42,540 nucleotides of DNA from a virus, in IMG/VR virus record IMGVR_UViG_3300043449_000265, positions 1-42,540 of that record; one strand, written 5' to 3'. The notes beneath the pieces were generated by a model. It made no database searches. It was not told the origin of the DNA and saw only the letters and a list, made by a program, of their open reading frames with translations. Within the stretch, counting starts at the first letter, position 1; every line of letters begins with the position of its first letter. The translations under genes were made by a program, and so were the position numbers. Positions 7,789 through 15,070 of the stretch are shown piece after piece.

Positions 7789-7973
7789 TAGTCCACCTCA
7801 ATAATCATACTAGGGTTAATACATTCATACTTAAAGACACCTCTAACAGATACACCGCCGGCGTCTTTACATTTACTTGAATGGTCTGTAGCGGAGAATA
7901 CCATATAAACAAATAGTCCTACGCAACAACCAACAAAAAACATAACAACCATATCGGTTATCTTGCTCATCAT
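7788..7973 (-). CDS. Small single-pass membrane protein
   Basis: Predicted 61 residues. A hydrophobic helix of about 20 residues (VVMFFVGCCVGLFVYMVFSA, about 8-27) follows a short N-terminus. The rest is a small domain with two Cys (C35 and C51) that could form a disulfide if exported. No family recognised. It overlaps gp45 by ATGA and the DsbA-like gene by one base, so it is translated with them. A membrane role during infection is inferred only from the helix. Confidence 0.6.
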   Translation of the reverse strand: MMSKITDMVVMFFVGCCVGLFVYMVFSATDHSSKCKDAGGVSVRGVFKYECINPSMIIEVD

Positions 7974-8626
7974 TTTGTTTCCTGAGCAATGAAATATTTA
8001 AGATTGCCGGCCTTATTAACAAACTTGGCAAAGGCACCAATCTGTAGTTCAACATCATAATCATCAGGAATAAGTTTAAGGTTCTCACTCTTGAAGGTTG
8101 CGATAAAGTCCTTACCAGCATAATCACCAATCTTTGTAGAACCATGATTAGATGTATCATTTGCTTTCTCATGGATCTGTAGCAATAAAGAACCATCCTT
8201 ACCAACTACAGATAGATGTGGAAGGTTATTCATGGAGGCCAACTTTAGCAACCTTGAGATAGAAGCATTTAGTAATGTAAAGGATACATCAACATTCTTA
8301 ATTGTTAGTTCCTTATCGGCAGGTGGTGTAATGATAAGGTTTGGTGAACAAGGAAGATATGTTAAAGTAAAGTCACCTTCGGTCATAGACACGGAGTCTT
8401 TACCAAATGTGATTTCAGGATTGCGTAGGGTTGTAATGTTACCCAGAAAGTTGTTTAGATCATAGATGCCGAACTGTTGAGGAATATCATCTTCAAGAGT
8501 TGCCTCAAGAAGAATAGACCGTTCGGATGACATGGTCTTTTGAACCTTACCAGGGTTTAAAACAACGCCGCTATTAATATTGGCAAAGTTTTTTAGAACC
8601 GTCAAGGTATTTTCACTAAATTTCAT
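7970..8626 (-). CDS. 45: Sliding clamp gp45
   Basis: Predicted 218 residues (T4 gp45 is 228). Trimers encircle DNA, hold the polymerase, and in T4-like phages also activate late transcription together with gp55 and gp33. The N-terminus MKFSENTLTVLKNFANINSG is typical of gp45, and the pattern IYDLNNFLGNI and the C-terminal LKYFIAQETK agree. Position between gp1 and the clamp-loader genes also fits. AAGGAG lies about 8 bases before the ATG. No strong promoter is seen in the 16 bases before it, so it is probably transcribed with gp1. Confidence 0.93.
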   Translation of the reverse strand: MKFSENTLTVLKNFANINSGVVLNPGKVQKTMSSERSILLEATLEDDIPQQFGIYDLNNFLGNITTLRNPEITFGKDSVSMTEGDFTLTYLPCSPNLIITPPADKELTIKNVDVSFTLLNASISRLLKLASMNNLPHLSVVGKDGSLLLQIHEKANDTSNHGSTKIGDYAGKDFIATFKSENLKLIPDDYDVELQIGAFAKFVNKAGNLKYFIAQETK

Positions 8627-8642
8627 ATTATACTCCTTATAT

Positions 8643-9236
8643 TCACAGTGTATGTACCATTTTATATTGTTTTTCAGATTGTGTCAAGATGATTTTTACA
8701 TTCTCTTTTAGATCATCCTTTGTTCCTTCATTATGAATAACAAAATCTGGATCATAATTGTTCCAAGCTGTTTCAGATATGTGCATCTTAGAAATTTCTT
8801 CTGGAGAAGGATCATCACCTCGTTTAACGCGGATAATCACGCCGCCGGCACTACGTATAAAATCAATCTCATTAGGAAAACGGCAGTCGGTGATAACCAC
8901 ATCTTCATATCCGTGAATACGTTTTTCTAATGCCGCAATCCAGATGTTATCTGCGATTCCATGCCGACATGCTTCTGTGCCAAATTTTTGTAGGATTAAT
9001 CTTGGTGTTACTTCATAACCGAGTTTATGTGACCACCAAACATCAACACGTTCGCGGAAGGCCCGCGAAGCGTTAGTATCACCTTCTAAAAGGCCACGCG
9101 GCCACAGGAAGATACCTGCAACCGCGTCCTTTAGAGCATCAGCAAAGGCAAACTTTTTATAACCGTGTTCTCTTTCGAGAATATCGCCTACTGTGCCTTT
9201 GCCGGATCCTATGAATCCAACAACGCCTATAATCAC
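8643..9236 (-). CDS. 1: Deoxynucleoside monophosphate kinase gp1
   Basis: Predicted 197 residues. It phosphorylates dNMPs to dNDPs for phage DNA synthesis. The P-loop GFIGSGKGT (7-15) and the following YKKFAFADALKD segment are typical of T4 gp1-type kinases. The middle has TPRLILQKFGTE, and VVITDCRFPNEID carries the DxRFPNE motif diagnostic for this family. It overlaps the upstream glycosyltransferase-like gene by 4 bases (ATGA). Confidence 0.92.
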   Translation of the reverse strand: MIIGVVGFIGSGKGTVGDILEREHGYKKFAFADALKDAVAGIFLWPRGLLEGDTNASRAFRERVDVWWSHKLGYEVTPRLILQKFGTEACRHGIADNIWIAALEKRIHGYEDVVITDCRFPNEIDFIRSAGGVIIRVKRGDDPSPEEISKMHISETAWNNYDPDFVIHNEGTKDDLKENVKIILTQSEKQYKMVHTL

Positions 9237-10039
9237 CGCAAATTACCGCTCAATGCTGCTACTGCGGGAAGATCACCTTGGAAGCCATATGTACCAACGT
9301 GAGTTGTTTTCATCCATGGACATAACCAAACTTTCATACCAATTGCTCTGGCATTTTGACAGAACATATAATCTTCTGAAAGATAACGGTGAGATTGTGG
9401 ATCAATTACTGTATCAAAGTAAGCATGGATATATCTTGTACCATCAAAGTTAGCCTGACCTACGTGGTCTGGTTTATAATGAAGATGTGGATATTCTTCG
9501 GCATACTTCTCAAAGACTTCACGTTTTACCATCATAAATCCGGTACCAATCTCCATAACCTCAACTGGTTCGGTTACTTTGAATGACTTTGTACCAGGAA
9601 CAGGATTGAAAACGAAATCGCCTGTAACACCATCAAGCATACCGGGATTAAATTCAGGATTTTCGGCATTCTTCTTAACAGCATTAACAATGTTTGACCA
9701 ATTAATAGACTTCTTAGGATATGGGCCACCAATAATGTCTTTATCTAACGCCAGTAATGCCAAAACATCTTGTGGATTGAACTGAATGTCAGCGTCGATG
9801 AATAACATGTGAGTGCATCCTGATCGAAGGAACTCATCAACAAGATAATTGCGGGCGCGAGTGATTAGACTTTCATTGAAGATAAAAGAAAAGCGACATT
9901 CCATCCCATATTGGATGCAAGTCGCCTGTAAATCCAAACATGCCTTGGCATAAAGACCGAAACATTGGCCGCCATAGCAGGGTGTCGCTACAAATAATTT
10001 CTTTGATCTCAATTCTTCGGTTGAAATTTTAATTTCCAT
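9233..10039 (-). CDS. Glycosyltransferase-like protein with DxD motif
   Basis: Predicted 268 residues from ATG 10039, chosen because GGAG lies 6 bases upstream; an ATG at 10051 overlaps that site. The fold looks like GT-A. LFVATPCYGGQCFGLYAKA opens it, THMLFIDADIQFNP (about 80-93) carries the DAD metal motif, and IGTGFMMVKREVFE and YLSEDYMFCQNARAIG match the acceptor-side motifs of family 2-like enzymes. Similar proteins are frequent in marine myoviruses, sometimes near dNMP kinase. It follows a strong terminator, so its own promoter may lie in the 10040-10100 region, but none is obvious. Acceptor unknown; DNA base glucosylation or glycan modification are both possible. Confidence 0.7.
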   Translation of the reverse strand: MEIKISTEELRSKKLFVATPCYGGQCFGLYAKACLDLQATCIQYGMECRFSFIFNESLITRARNYLVDEFLRSGCTHMLFIDADIQFNPQDVLALLALDKDIIGGPYPKKSINWSNIVNAVKKNAENPEFNPGMLDGVTGDFVFNPVPGTKSFKVTEPVEVMEIGTGFMMVKREVFEKYAEEYPHLHYKPDHVGQANFDGTRYIHAYFDTVIDPQSHRYLSEDYMFCQNARAIGMKVWLCPWMKTTHVGTYGFQGDLPAVAALSGNLR

Positions 10040-10056
10040 AATGTTCTCCATAAACG

Positions 10057-10096
10057 AAAAGGCCGGTGCCTACTATTATATAGGCGCCGACCTTTT
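10057..10096 (-). terminator. Rho-independent terminator after the tRNA/winged-helix unit
   Basis: A 16-bp stem pairs 10096-10081 with 10072-10057 (one G-U, one mismatch) around an 8-base AT loop. It begins AAAAGG and ends CCTTTT on the minus strand. It ends the short unit made of the tRNA and the 73-residue protein. Confidence 0.8.
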
Positions 10097-10117
10097 AGTA
10101 TTGACTAATCTAGGAGA

Positions 10118-10339
10118 TTAGTTTGCAAGGCGGTAGAAAGCCGTGCGCTTACCATCTACCATGCGGTAGTTGGTGTAGATGTTGTAATACTCACGGAGGT
10201 CCGCAACACGCTTTGCAACCGACTCACGAGGAACGCGGGCAATCTTAGCAACGGAATCAGCGGTGATACCAGCGCCTGTGTTATGCTTTAGAAGGACGTT
10301 CTCGATCTTTTCAATTTGTGTTTTACGTGCAGTAGCCAT
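10118..10339 (-). CDS. Small winged-helix DNA-binding protein
   Basis: Predicted 73 residues. ATG 10339 (MATARK) has GGAG 8 bases upstream; an in-frame ATG at 10354 overlaps that site and is unlikely. The sequence reads as a winged helix: helix 1 TQIEKIENVLLKHN, helix 2 TADSVAKIAR, recognition helix PRESVAKRVADLREYY, then a beta wing NYRMVDGKRTAFYRL. Small proteins of this plan regulate phage early or middle genes, or bind single replication sites. It is co-transcribed with a tRNA from a consensus promoter and ends at a strong terminator, so it is expressed early and independently. Target unknown. Confidence 0.65.
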   Translation of the reverse strand: MATARKTQIEKIENVLLKHNTGAGITADSVAKIARVPRESVAKRVADLREYYNIYTNYRMVDGKRTAFYRLAN

Positions 10340-10376
10340 TATATATTTCTCCATTTACATAGTTTAGGTTCGTCGT

Positions 10377-10451
10377 TGGAGCGAAGAGTGCGGAGTCGAA
10401 CCACACATCACAGAATGGGAATTCTGTGTAATACCTTTATACGATCTTCGC
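10377..10451 (-). tRNA. tRNA-Gly-like gene with atypical loop (anticodon UCC or CCC)
   Basis: The 75-base gene folds as a tRNA. The acceptor is GCGAAGA/TCTTCGC with encoded TCCA. The D-arm is close to that of T4 tRNA-Gly as I recall it (TCGTATAAAGGTATTAC), and the T-loop is TTCGACT. The anticodon arm is ACAGA/TCTGT, enclosing ATTCCCAT, which is 8 bases instead of 7. The T-stem is 6 bp (GTGTGG/CCGCAC) and the variable loop is short (GAT). Aligned with T4 tRNA-Gly(UCC), it carries one extra C next to the anticodon and lacks base 26. It could decode GGA/GGG, read four bases, or be degenerate. A consensus promoter lies 35 bases upstream. Confidence 0.8.
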
Positions 10452-10485
10452 ATTGATACCTTGCTGTAATACCGACGATTTTTAT

Positions 10486-10514
10486 ATTATAGCAAGGTAT
10501 TGGTGTAATGTCAA
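10486..10514 (-). promoter_or_regulatory. Consensus sigma70 promoter for the tRNA unit
   Basis: TTGACA (10514-10509), a 17-base spacer and TATAAT (10491-10486) on the minus strand: a full consensus match with the host housekeeping sigma. It lies just after the AAA+ gene stop and drives the tRNA and the winged-helix gene. Confidence 0.85.
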
Positions 10515-10523
10515 GCTTTATTT

Positions 10524-11741
10524 TTAGAAAGGGCCGGCAGGTCCGTTAGCACCGGCGGCGTATTCTTGTTCCATAGAAGAACCAACGGCACCGGTAGCAC
10601 CTTCAACCGTTTCATCAACCTTCTTATAAAGTTCCATAAAGGCATTCTTTGTATCAATATCAAAACGGTTAAGACACAATTCAATAGCCTTAACTTTATT
10701 TTGATTAAAGATAGCATAGGCCTCGCAGATATGGACAAGGCGGCGGGTGGAGATGATTTCACTCAAAGCACCTTCATAGAAGGATTTGCGGATAACATCT
10801 GCCCAAGTAACCAACTTGTCAACAAACTCCGTGTTCTCAATACCAGATGCACCAAGGACATTGTTAAGGATTTTAGACTCGACTTTAGCAGCAGGATATT
10901 CTTGTTCCATTGTAATAGAGAAACGCTCAAGGAACGCTTCATTCATAACATTGGTGCCGATAAATCGGCCATCATCCGAACCTTTACCTTTAGTATTAGC
11001 AGTTGCAATCACATTGAAACCAGCGGTTGGATGAACAACTCGATTAGTTTTTTTCAAGTAAACTGCTTTACCTTCGAGGACTGGTTGAAGGCACATAAGT
11101 TTATTTGAACCAAGGTCAACTTCGTCCAAGAGTAATAAGGCACCGCGTGACATAGCAGTAATAACAGGGCCATCCTGCCATACTGTTTCACCGTTGACAA
11201 GGCGGAAGCCACCGATAAGATCATCTTCATCCGTTTCGATTGTAATATTAACACGTACCATTTCACGTTTTTCAGTGGCACATATTTGTTCAACCATCAT
11301 TGTTTTACCATTACCAGAAAGTCCAGTAATATAAGTTGGATAAAACTTTTTAGATTTAACAATAGAACGGACATCAGCAAAATGTCCAAATGGAACATAA
11401 CCAGTGGCCTTTTCAGGGATCAAAGACAACTCAGCATTATTAGAAACAACCGAAGGTGCAACCATAGCAACGGCAGTTTCAGGAATAACTAGCGCTTTAG
11501 GTGCTAAATCGGGAAAAGGTTTAATTGCCTTACGTGCAACGGTAATAGGTGCACCATTTTCTGGAAGAGAATAGATACCACGGCCAATTTTACGGTCAAC
11601 GTCATTTAAAATCCAGTTAGGTTTATCAAGTCCATACTTGTCGCAGATTTGAAGAACCTGTGGACGAGTGATTGAACGAATAGCACCGAACTCAAAACGG
11701 ATTTTGTCGAGGAATTCGTTACGATCTACCTTCTTAACCAT
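10524..11741 (-). CDS. cobS: MoxR/CobS-type AAA+ ATPase
   Basis: Predicted 405 residues from ATG 11741 with AAAGGAAAAG upstream; longer in-frame starts fall in the promoter. A small N-terminal helical domain (1-60) is followed by a Pro/Val-rich linker. The AAA+ core has Walker A GLSGNGKT (140-147), the insert DDLIGG (173-178), Walker B LLLLDEVD (202-209), sensor 1 Asn249 and an FLERF arginine finger (270-274). This is the MoxR/CobS clade, whose members pair with VWA proteins and remodel or metallate partners. Marine phage copies are often called CobS, but no CobN is present here. The zinc-motif/VWA gene upstream is the likely partner. The locus has its own consensus promoter. Confidence 0.85.
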   Translation of the reverse strand: MVKKVDRNEFLDKIRFEFGAIRSITRPQVLQICDKYGLDKPNWILNDVDRKIGRGIYSLPENGAPITVARKAIKPFPDLAPKALVIPETAVAMVAPSVVSNNAELSLIPEKATGYVPFGHFADVRSIVKSKKFYPTYITGLSGNGKTMMVEQICATEKREMVRVNITIETDEDDLIGGFRLVNGETVWQDGPVITAMSRGALLLLDEVDLGSNKLMCLQPVLEGKAVYLKKTNRVVHPTAGFNVIATANTKGKGSDDGRFIGTNVMNEAFLERFSITMEQEYPAAKVESKILNNVLGASGIENTEFVDKLVTWADVIRKSFYEGALSEIISTRRLVHICEAYAIFNQNKVKAIELCLNRFDIDTKNAFMELYKKVDETVEGATGAVGSSMEQEYAAGANGPAGPF

Positions 11742-11777
11742 TACATCTTTTCCTTTCACATTTCTCATTATATATGG

Positions 11778-11806
11778 ATTATAGCACAAGGAATGGTCGG
11801 TGTCAA
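11778..11806 (-). promoter_or_regulatory. Consensus sigma70 promoter for the AAA+ gene
   Basis: TTGACA (11806-11801), 17 bases, TATAAT (11783-11778) on the minus strand. The TGA stop of the 112-residue gene lies inside the -35 box. The leader to ATG 11741 is about 30 bases. Confidence 0.85.
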
Positions 11807-12141
11807 CCTCTAAAAGGTTTGTAAACAGACTTGTTTTCCTTCTTCTTCTTTTTATTGTAAGCCTTTTTGATTTCCTCAGGGTATGTAAACAAGCACAAAT
11901 CGGCACTCGTACCTTCCCAAGGTTCCCACCGTTTTACAAGTGACCGAGTAACTTGCTTATCATATGCATCCGTACCATACGTTAGATCATATAAGTCAAA
12001 CTTATTCATAGGATACCATATACGGCGAAAACGCCAATAGTTGGTTTCATAGTAATCATTAACCCAATCTGCATATCGACCATAATCTCGATTAGGTGAC
12101 TTTGATCGATATGATCTCATATCATGTTTATATTGTTTCAT
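11803..12141 (-). CDS. Unknown 112-residue protein between VWA and AAA+ genes
   Basis: Predicted 112 residues, rich in Tyr, Trp, Arg, Asp and Lys. An aromatic N-terminal half (YGRYADWVNDYYETNYWRF, about 20-38) leads to a short KKAYNKKKKKENKS basic tail. No family recognised. Its ATG overlaps the last base of the VWA gene, so the two are coupled. Its stop is built into the next promoter. Constant placement between the two partners would suggest an adaptor or substrate of the AAA+/VWA machine, but that is inference. Confidence 0.65.
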   Translation of the reverse strand: MKQYKHDMRSYRSKSPNRDYGRYADWVNDYYETNYWRFRRIWYPMNKFDLYDLTYGTDAYDKQVTRSLVKRWEPWEGTSADLCLFTYPEEIKKAYNKKKKKENKSVYKPFRG

Positions 12142-14333
12142 TATGCAACCTTCTTTGATTGTCCTGCAATACGATCAACAAACTGACGGAGCAGGACACG
12201 ATTTACAGTTTTCTTTTGTGCAAACTTAGAGAATGCCTTAGCCATTTGTCTAGCGGTATTCTTCTTAGTATTATCAATAAGCAACTCGTTGGTTGAATTT
12301 TTTAGTGCCTTGGAGTCAATAACATAATATTCATCATACCCGGCACTCTTGATAGGATAGAACTTGTTATCGTTCCAGAACTTTTGGATTTCTTTCAATT
12401 TATCATAGTTATCTTTAAGATAGAATTGACTAGCAAACTTATTGAAAGAGTTACCAAACAAGAAGAAACCAACAAGATTACAACCAGTGCGTTCTTTAAG
12501 GATACGCAAGAGAGTTGTAGTATTAGTATCCGTTCCACCATAACCCCAAGGATACCAATCATATGTTTTGCGAGTTACCTTGTCAACGTAAAAGTAACGG
12601 CGTGATTGATTAGGCACACGAGGAGTAGTTTCGTTTTTAATACCTTCACTTGGATTGGAGTCACCATCTGTAAGGAAGATAGTATTAACAATTTCAAGTT
12701 TATTCTTAGCGCGGAAATCCTCAACAAGTTTTGGCGCAATCATAATAGCATGATTAAGTGGTGTGCCACCCATACCATCAGTTGTCAACCAGTTCCGATT
12801 AGAAGCAGCCCAAAGAACGGTCATTGCAAAATTCAATTCTTGAATATTCATACGTGAGGAAAGGAAGTTGCGAAGGACAAGATTTGATCCACCAATTACA
12901 TTTTCTTGGCCGATATATGTAAATGGATTATCACAACCGCAATCTTTAAAGGCATACACCTCAAAAGGCACTCCAATTTGTTTACAGAATAAACAAAGGG
13001 AGAAAAGTTGCTTCATGGTATCTTTCAAGTTCCATTGCATAGAACCAGACCAGTCAAGGAACATAATAAAGCCGTGGTTCTTACCTTTTGGAATATTAGT
13101 AAGACGGCGGAAGATATCATCATTATACTTGTATGAATGAAGTTTATTTGTATCAATAACACCAGTCTTGGAGATATTGATACGGGCATACATTTCTGCA
13201 GCCTTCTTTTGTTCAAACTCTTTTACAAGGAAAGAGATTGTTTCCTTCTCTTTCATTTTCCATGCGGTCATTTGTTTGCGATTAAACTCAAAAACATCTC
13301 TTGATATATAACCACGGCCAACCTCAAGGGTGAGCCATTCATCAAGGACTACTTTATAGTCGTGAACAGCCTTGTCCCAATTTACTTGAGGCATATTCAC
13401 ATAGACGTAGGTTGAGTTTTCGTCCTTAACGATATCTTGGGATTTTTTCTGCCATGTTTCATCAGTTTCGGAAACAGGAGCATTTTCAGGCATAAAGTCA
13501 CCGGGGCCGGCGCCATTATTTACTGAGTCGGATTGAATATCACCTTCGCCGTTTAGTGCGTCGGATTTTCCTTCACCTTCACTGGAATCGGTTTCATTTT
13601 CGGCGTTTTCGCTTTCAATGCTATCGTCCCAATTACCGTTGTTATCAGTATCAATGTTGCTATCATTACCGTCTTCTCCTTCTTCGGACTCGATTAGATC
13701 AAGTTCCATTGTTTGTTGGTTTTCAAGTTTCTCTTTACAGTAGATATAGATTTCTTCTGTAAGACCAACAACTTCCTCGAATGTTTCAAGACCTTCAGCC
13801 CGTTTTAGGAACACTCGTTCTTCGGGTGAAAACTCCATTTTATAGTTGATATTACCACCCTTGAAATAAATATTTAGGCGGTCAATAAAGTTCATGGTAT
13901 TAATATCACGTTTAGCCGTGCCAAAGAAATCACGTTCTACCAATTCACGATAACCGATAAGGTAGTTTTTACGTGAACCGGGATAGCGGCGTTTTTGGCG
14001 CTTATCGATACGGGCATCCTCAACACAGTTAAGAAAACCTTGAACTGTTTTCTTTAGTTGTTCGGAGATTGTTTCGTTAGGGAAAACACGGGCAGCAATA
14101 CCTTCATATGCCTTTTTATATGTCTCAGCATCGGGAGTATCTAAAGCATGGCCCGTCTCATGGACGATAAGGAGGTCTTGGAGATCATTTGAGATGCCTT
14201 GCCAAATAGGCAGCATCAATACACGGCCTTTAAGGTCAAACATGGCGGTCTTAATGCCTGGTGTTTGCTGAACCGTAATATTTTCCGTAGCAAGGAGTTT
14301 TGCCAAGAGAGACGTTTGATTTCCGTTAGACAT
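12141..14333 (-). CDS. Metallopeptidase-like protein with VWA domain (CobT-like)
   Basis: Predicted 730 residues from ATG 14333 (MSNGN). An upstream in-frame ATG overlaps the promoter -10 box. Near the N-terminus HETGH (58-62) is a zinc-peptidase HExxH motif. NCVEDARIDKRQKRRYPG (102-119) resembles the downstream acidic motif that would give the third zinc ligand. A very acidic linker runs through about 220-330. The C-terminal VWA domain has a full MIDAS: DWSGS (427-431), GGTPL near 523 and TDGDS near 555. CobT and other VWA proteins serve MoxR/CobS ATPases, and such an ATPase is two genes downstream. Substrate is unknown. Activity of the zinc site is inferred from motif only. Confidence 0.82.
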   Translation of the reverse strand: MSNGNQTSLLAKLLATENITVQQTPGIKTAMFDLKGRVLMLPIWQGISNDLQDLLIVHETGHALDTPDAETYKKAYEGIAARVFPNETISEQLKKTVQGFLNCVEDARIDKRQKRRYPGSRKNYLIGYRELVERDFFGTAKRDINTMNFIDRLNIYFKGGNINYKMEFSPEERVFLKRAEGLETFEEVVGLTEEIYIYCKEKLENQQTMELDLIESEEGEDGNDSNIDTDNNGNWDDSIESENAENETDSSEGEGKSDALNGEGDIQSDSVNNGAGPGDFMPENAPVSETDETWQKKSQDIVKDENSTYVYVNMPQVNWDKAVHDYKVVLDEWLTLEVGRGYISRDVFEFNRKQMTAWKMKEKETISFLVKEFEQKKAAEMYARINISKTGVIDTNKLHSYKYNDDIFRRLTNIPKGKNHGFIMFLDWSGSMQWNLKDTMKQLFSLCLFCKQIGVPFEVYAFKDCGCDNPFTYIGQENVIGGSNLVLRNFLSSRMNIQELNFAMTVLWAASNRNWLTTDGMGGTPLNHAIMIAPKLVEDFRAKNKLEIVNTIFLTDGDSNPSEGIKNETTPRVPNQSRRYFYVDKVTRKTYDWYPWGYGGTDTNTTTLLRILKERTGCNLVGFFLFGNSFNKFASQFYLKDNYDKLKEIQKFWNDNKFYPIKSAGYDEYYVIDSKALKNSTNELLIDNTKKNTARQMAKAFSKFAQKKTVNRVLLRQFVDRIAGQSKKVA

Positions 14334-14357
14334 TTGATTCCTTTCTCGATTTTCAGT

Positions 14358-14386
14358 ATTATAGCAAATCAAGTTGAGTTTGTCAA
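14358..14386 (-). promoter_or_regulatory. Consensus sigma70 promoter for the VWA gene
   Basis: TTGACA (14386-14381), 17 bases, TATAAT (14363-14358) on the minus strand. The transcript starts close to 14351 and reaches ATG 14333 after the GAAAGGA ribosome site. Confidence 0.85.
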
Positions 14387-14406
14387 GTTATAAGGGAATC
14401 AATAGG

Positions 14407-14532
14407 TTAGCGTGAAAGTCGATTGTAAACCCACGCGGTAGTGAAGATTATTGTATAGATTGTAAACACGATAAGGAATGGTTCAAGTAGATCCCAACGG
14501 TTTTCAAGTTTATGGAAATCAAAATATTTCAT
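14407..14532 (-). CDS. 41-residue single-pass membrane protein
   Basis: This short gene begins ATG at 14532 with AGAGGT 7 bases upstream and ends TAA at 14407. The protein starts MKYFDFHKLENRWDLLEP. A strongly hydrophobic helix then covers about residues 19-35 (FLIVFTIYTIIFTTAWV), and a short basic YNRLSR tail follows. That predicts N-terminus and C-terminus on opposite sides of the membrane. It follows the GIY-YIG gene by 10 bases. No family is recognised. Small phage membrane proteins of this type often act in lysis timing or superinfection exclusion, but nothing here shows which. Confidence 0.6.
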   Translation of the reverse strand: MKYFDFHKLENRWDLLEPFLIVFTIYTIIFTTAWVYNRLSR

Positions 14533-14542
14533 GTATTTACCT

Positions 14543-15070
14543 CTATTTTTTTGTAACACGATAGACAGAGGCCCTACCAATACCAAGATATCTTGCTATA
14601 GCAGTAGCACCTAATCCTTGTTCTTTTAGTTCTAAAACCTTTTCTGTGTCTATACTTATCTTGCGACCTTTATATACACCTTTTTCTTTTGCTTTTTTTA
14701 TTCCTCTTTTTTGATTTATTTTCCATAATGATTTATCTTTAATTTCAGTTCGGCTGTTTCTAAACACATTAACATTTAAACATGTACCACCAAATTTATA
14801 TATTCCATAATCATTTAAGTGCTGGACTATTTTTTCTGCTTCTTCTTTTAGCAAACGTTCATTATCATATTCATAATAACCCCAAGATAGTATCTCTTTA
14901 GTTTTAAGATATTTTTTATCATTCCAAAAATGTTTATATGTTGATGGTGTTCCCATATAAACATCATTTTCTGGTAGACAATAACATGACCTAATTCCTA
15001 TGTAATACAATTCCGGATCATCACTATAGACATTTTTTAATGTTATTTTATACACATAAGTATATTTCAT
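14543..15070 (-). CDS. GIY-YIG-like nuclease with Hin-type HTH tail
   Basis: Predicted 175 residues. The N-terminus YTYVYKITLKN followed by LYYIGIRSC (about 3-29) looks like the two strands of the GIY-YIG nuclease fold, with VYK in place of GIY. YMGTPSTYKHFW and the later KEEAEKIVQHLN also fit GIY-YIG-type homing enzymes, which use Arg and Glu for catalysis. The last 46 residues (KGVYKGRKISIDT to the end) match the HTH of Hin/Tn3 resolvases. Together that suggests a homing or selfish endonuclease with a borrowed DNA-binding tail. It is AT-rich, starts in the stop of the DruA-like gene (TAATG) and lies in an accessory block. Confidence 0.65.
   Translation of the reverse strand: MKYTYVYKITLKNVYSDDPELYYIGIRSCYCLPENDVYMGTPSTYKHFWNDKKYLKTKEILSWGYYEYDNERLLKEEAEKIVQHLNDYGIYKFGGTCLNVNVFRNSRTEIKDKSLWKINQKRGIKKAKEKGVYKGRKISIDTEKVLELKEQGLGATAIARYLGIGRASVYRVTKK

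Noticed and set aside
10566-11108. 180-residue plus-strand frame
   Set aside because: It lies fully inside the AAA+ gene on the other strand, whose Walker motifs are intact, and has no upstream signals.
10524-14333. Cobalamin (B12) chelatase genes cobS/cobT as a metabolic module
   Set aside because: The ATPase and VWA proteins resemble CobS and CobT, but no CobN or any other cobalamin gene is in the window, and the VWA protein has an HExxH motif not typical of CobT. A general MoxR-VWA system is the safer reading.
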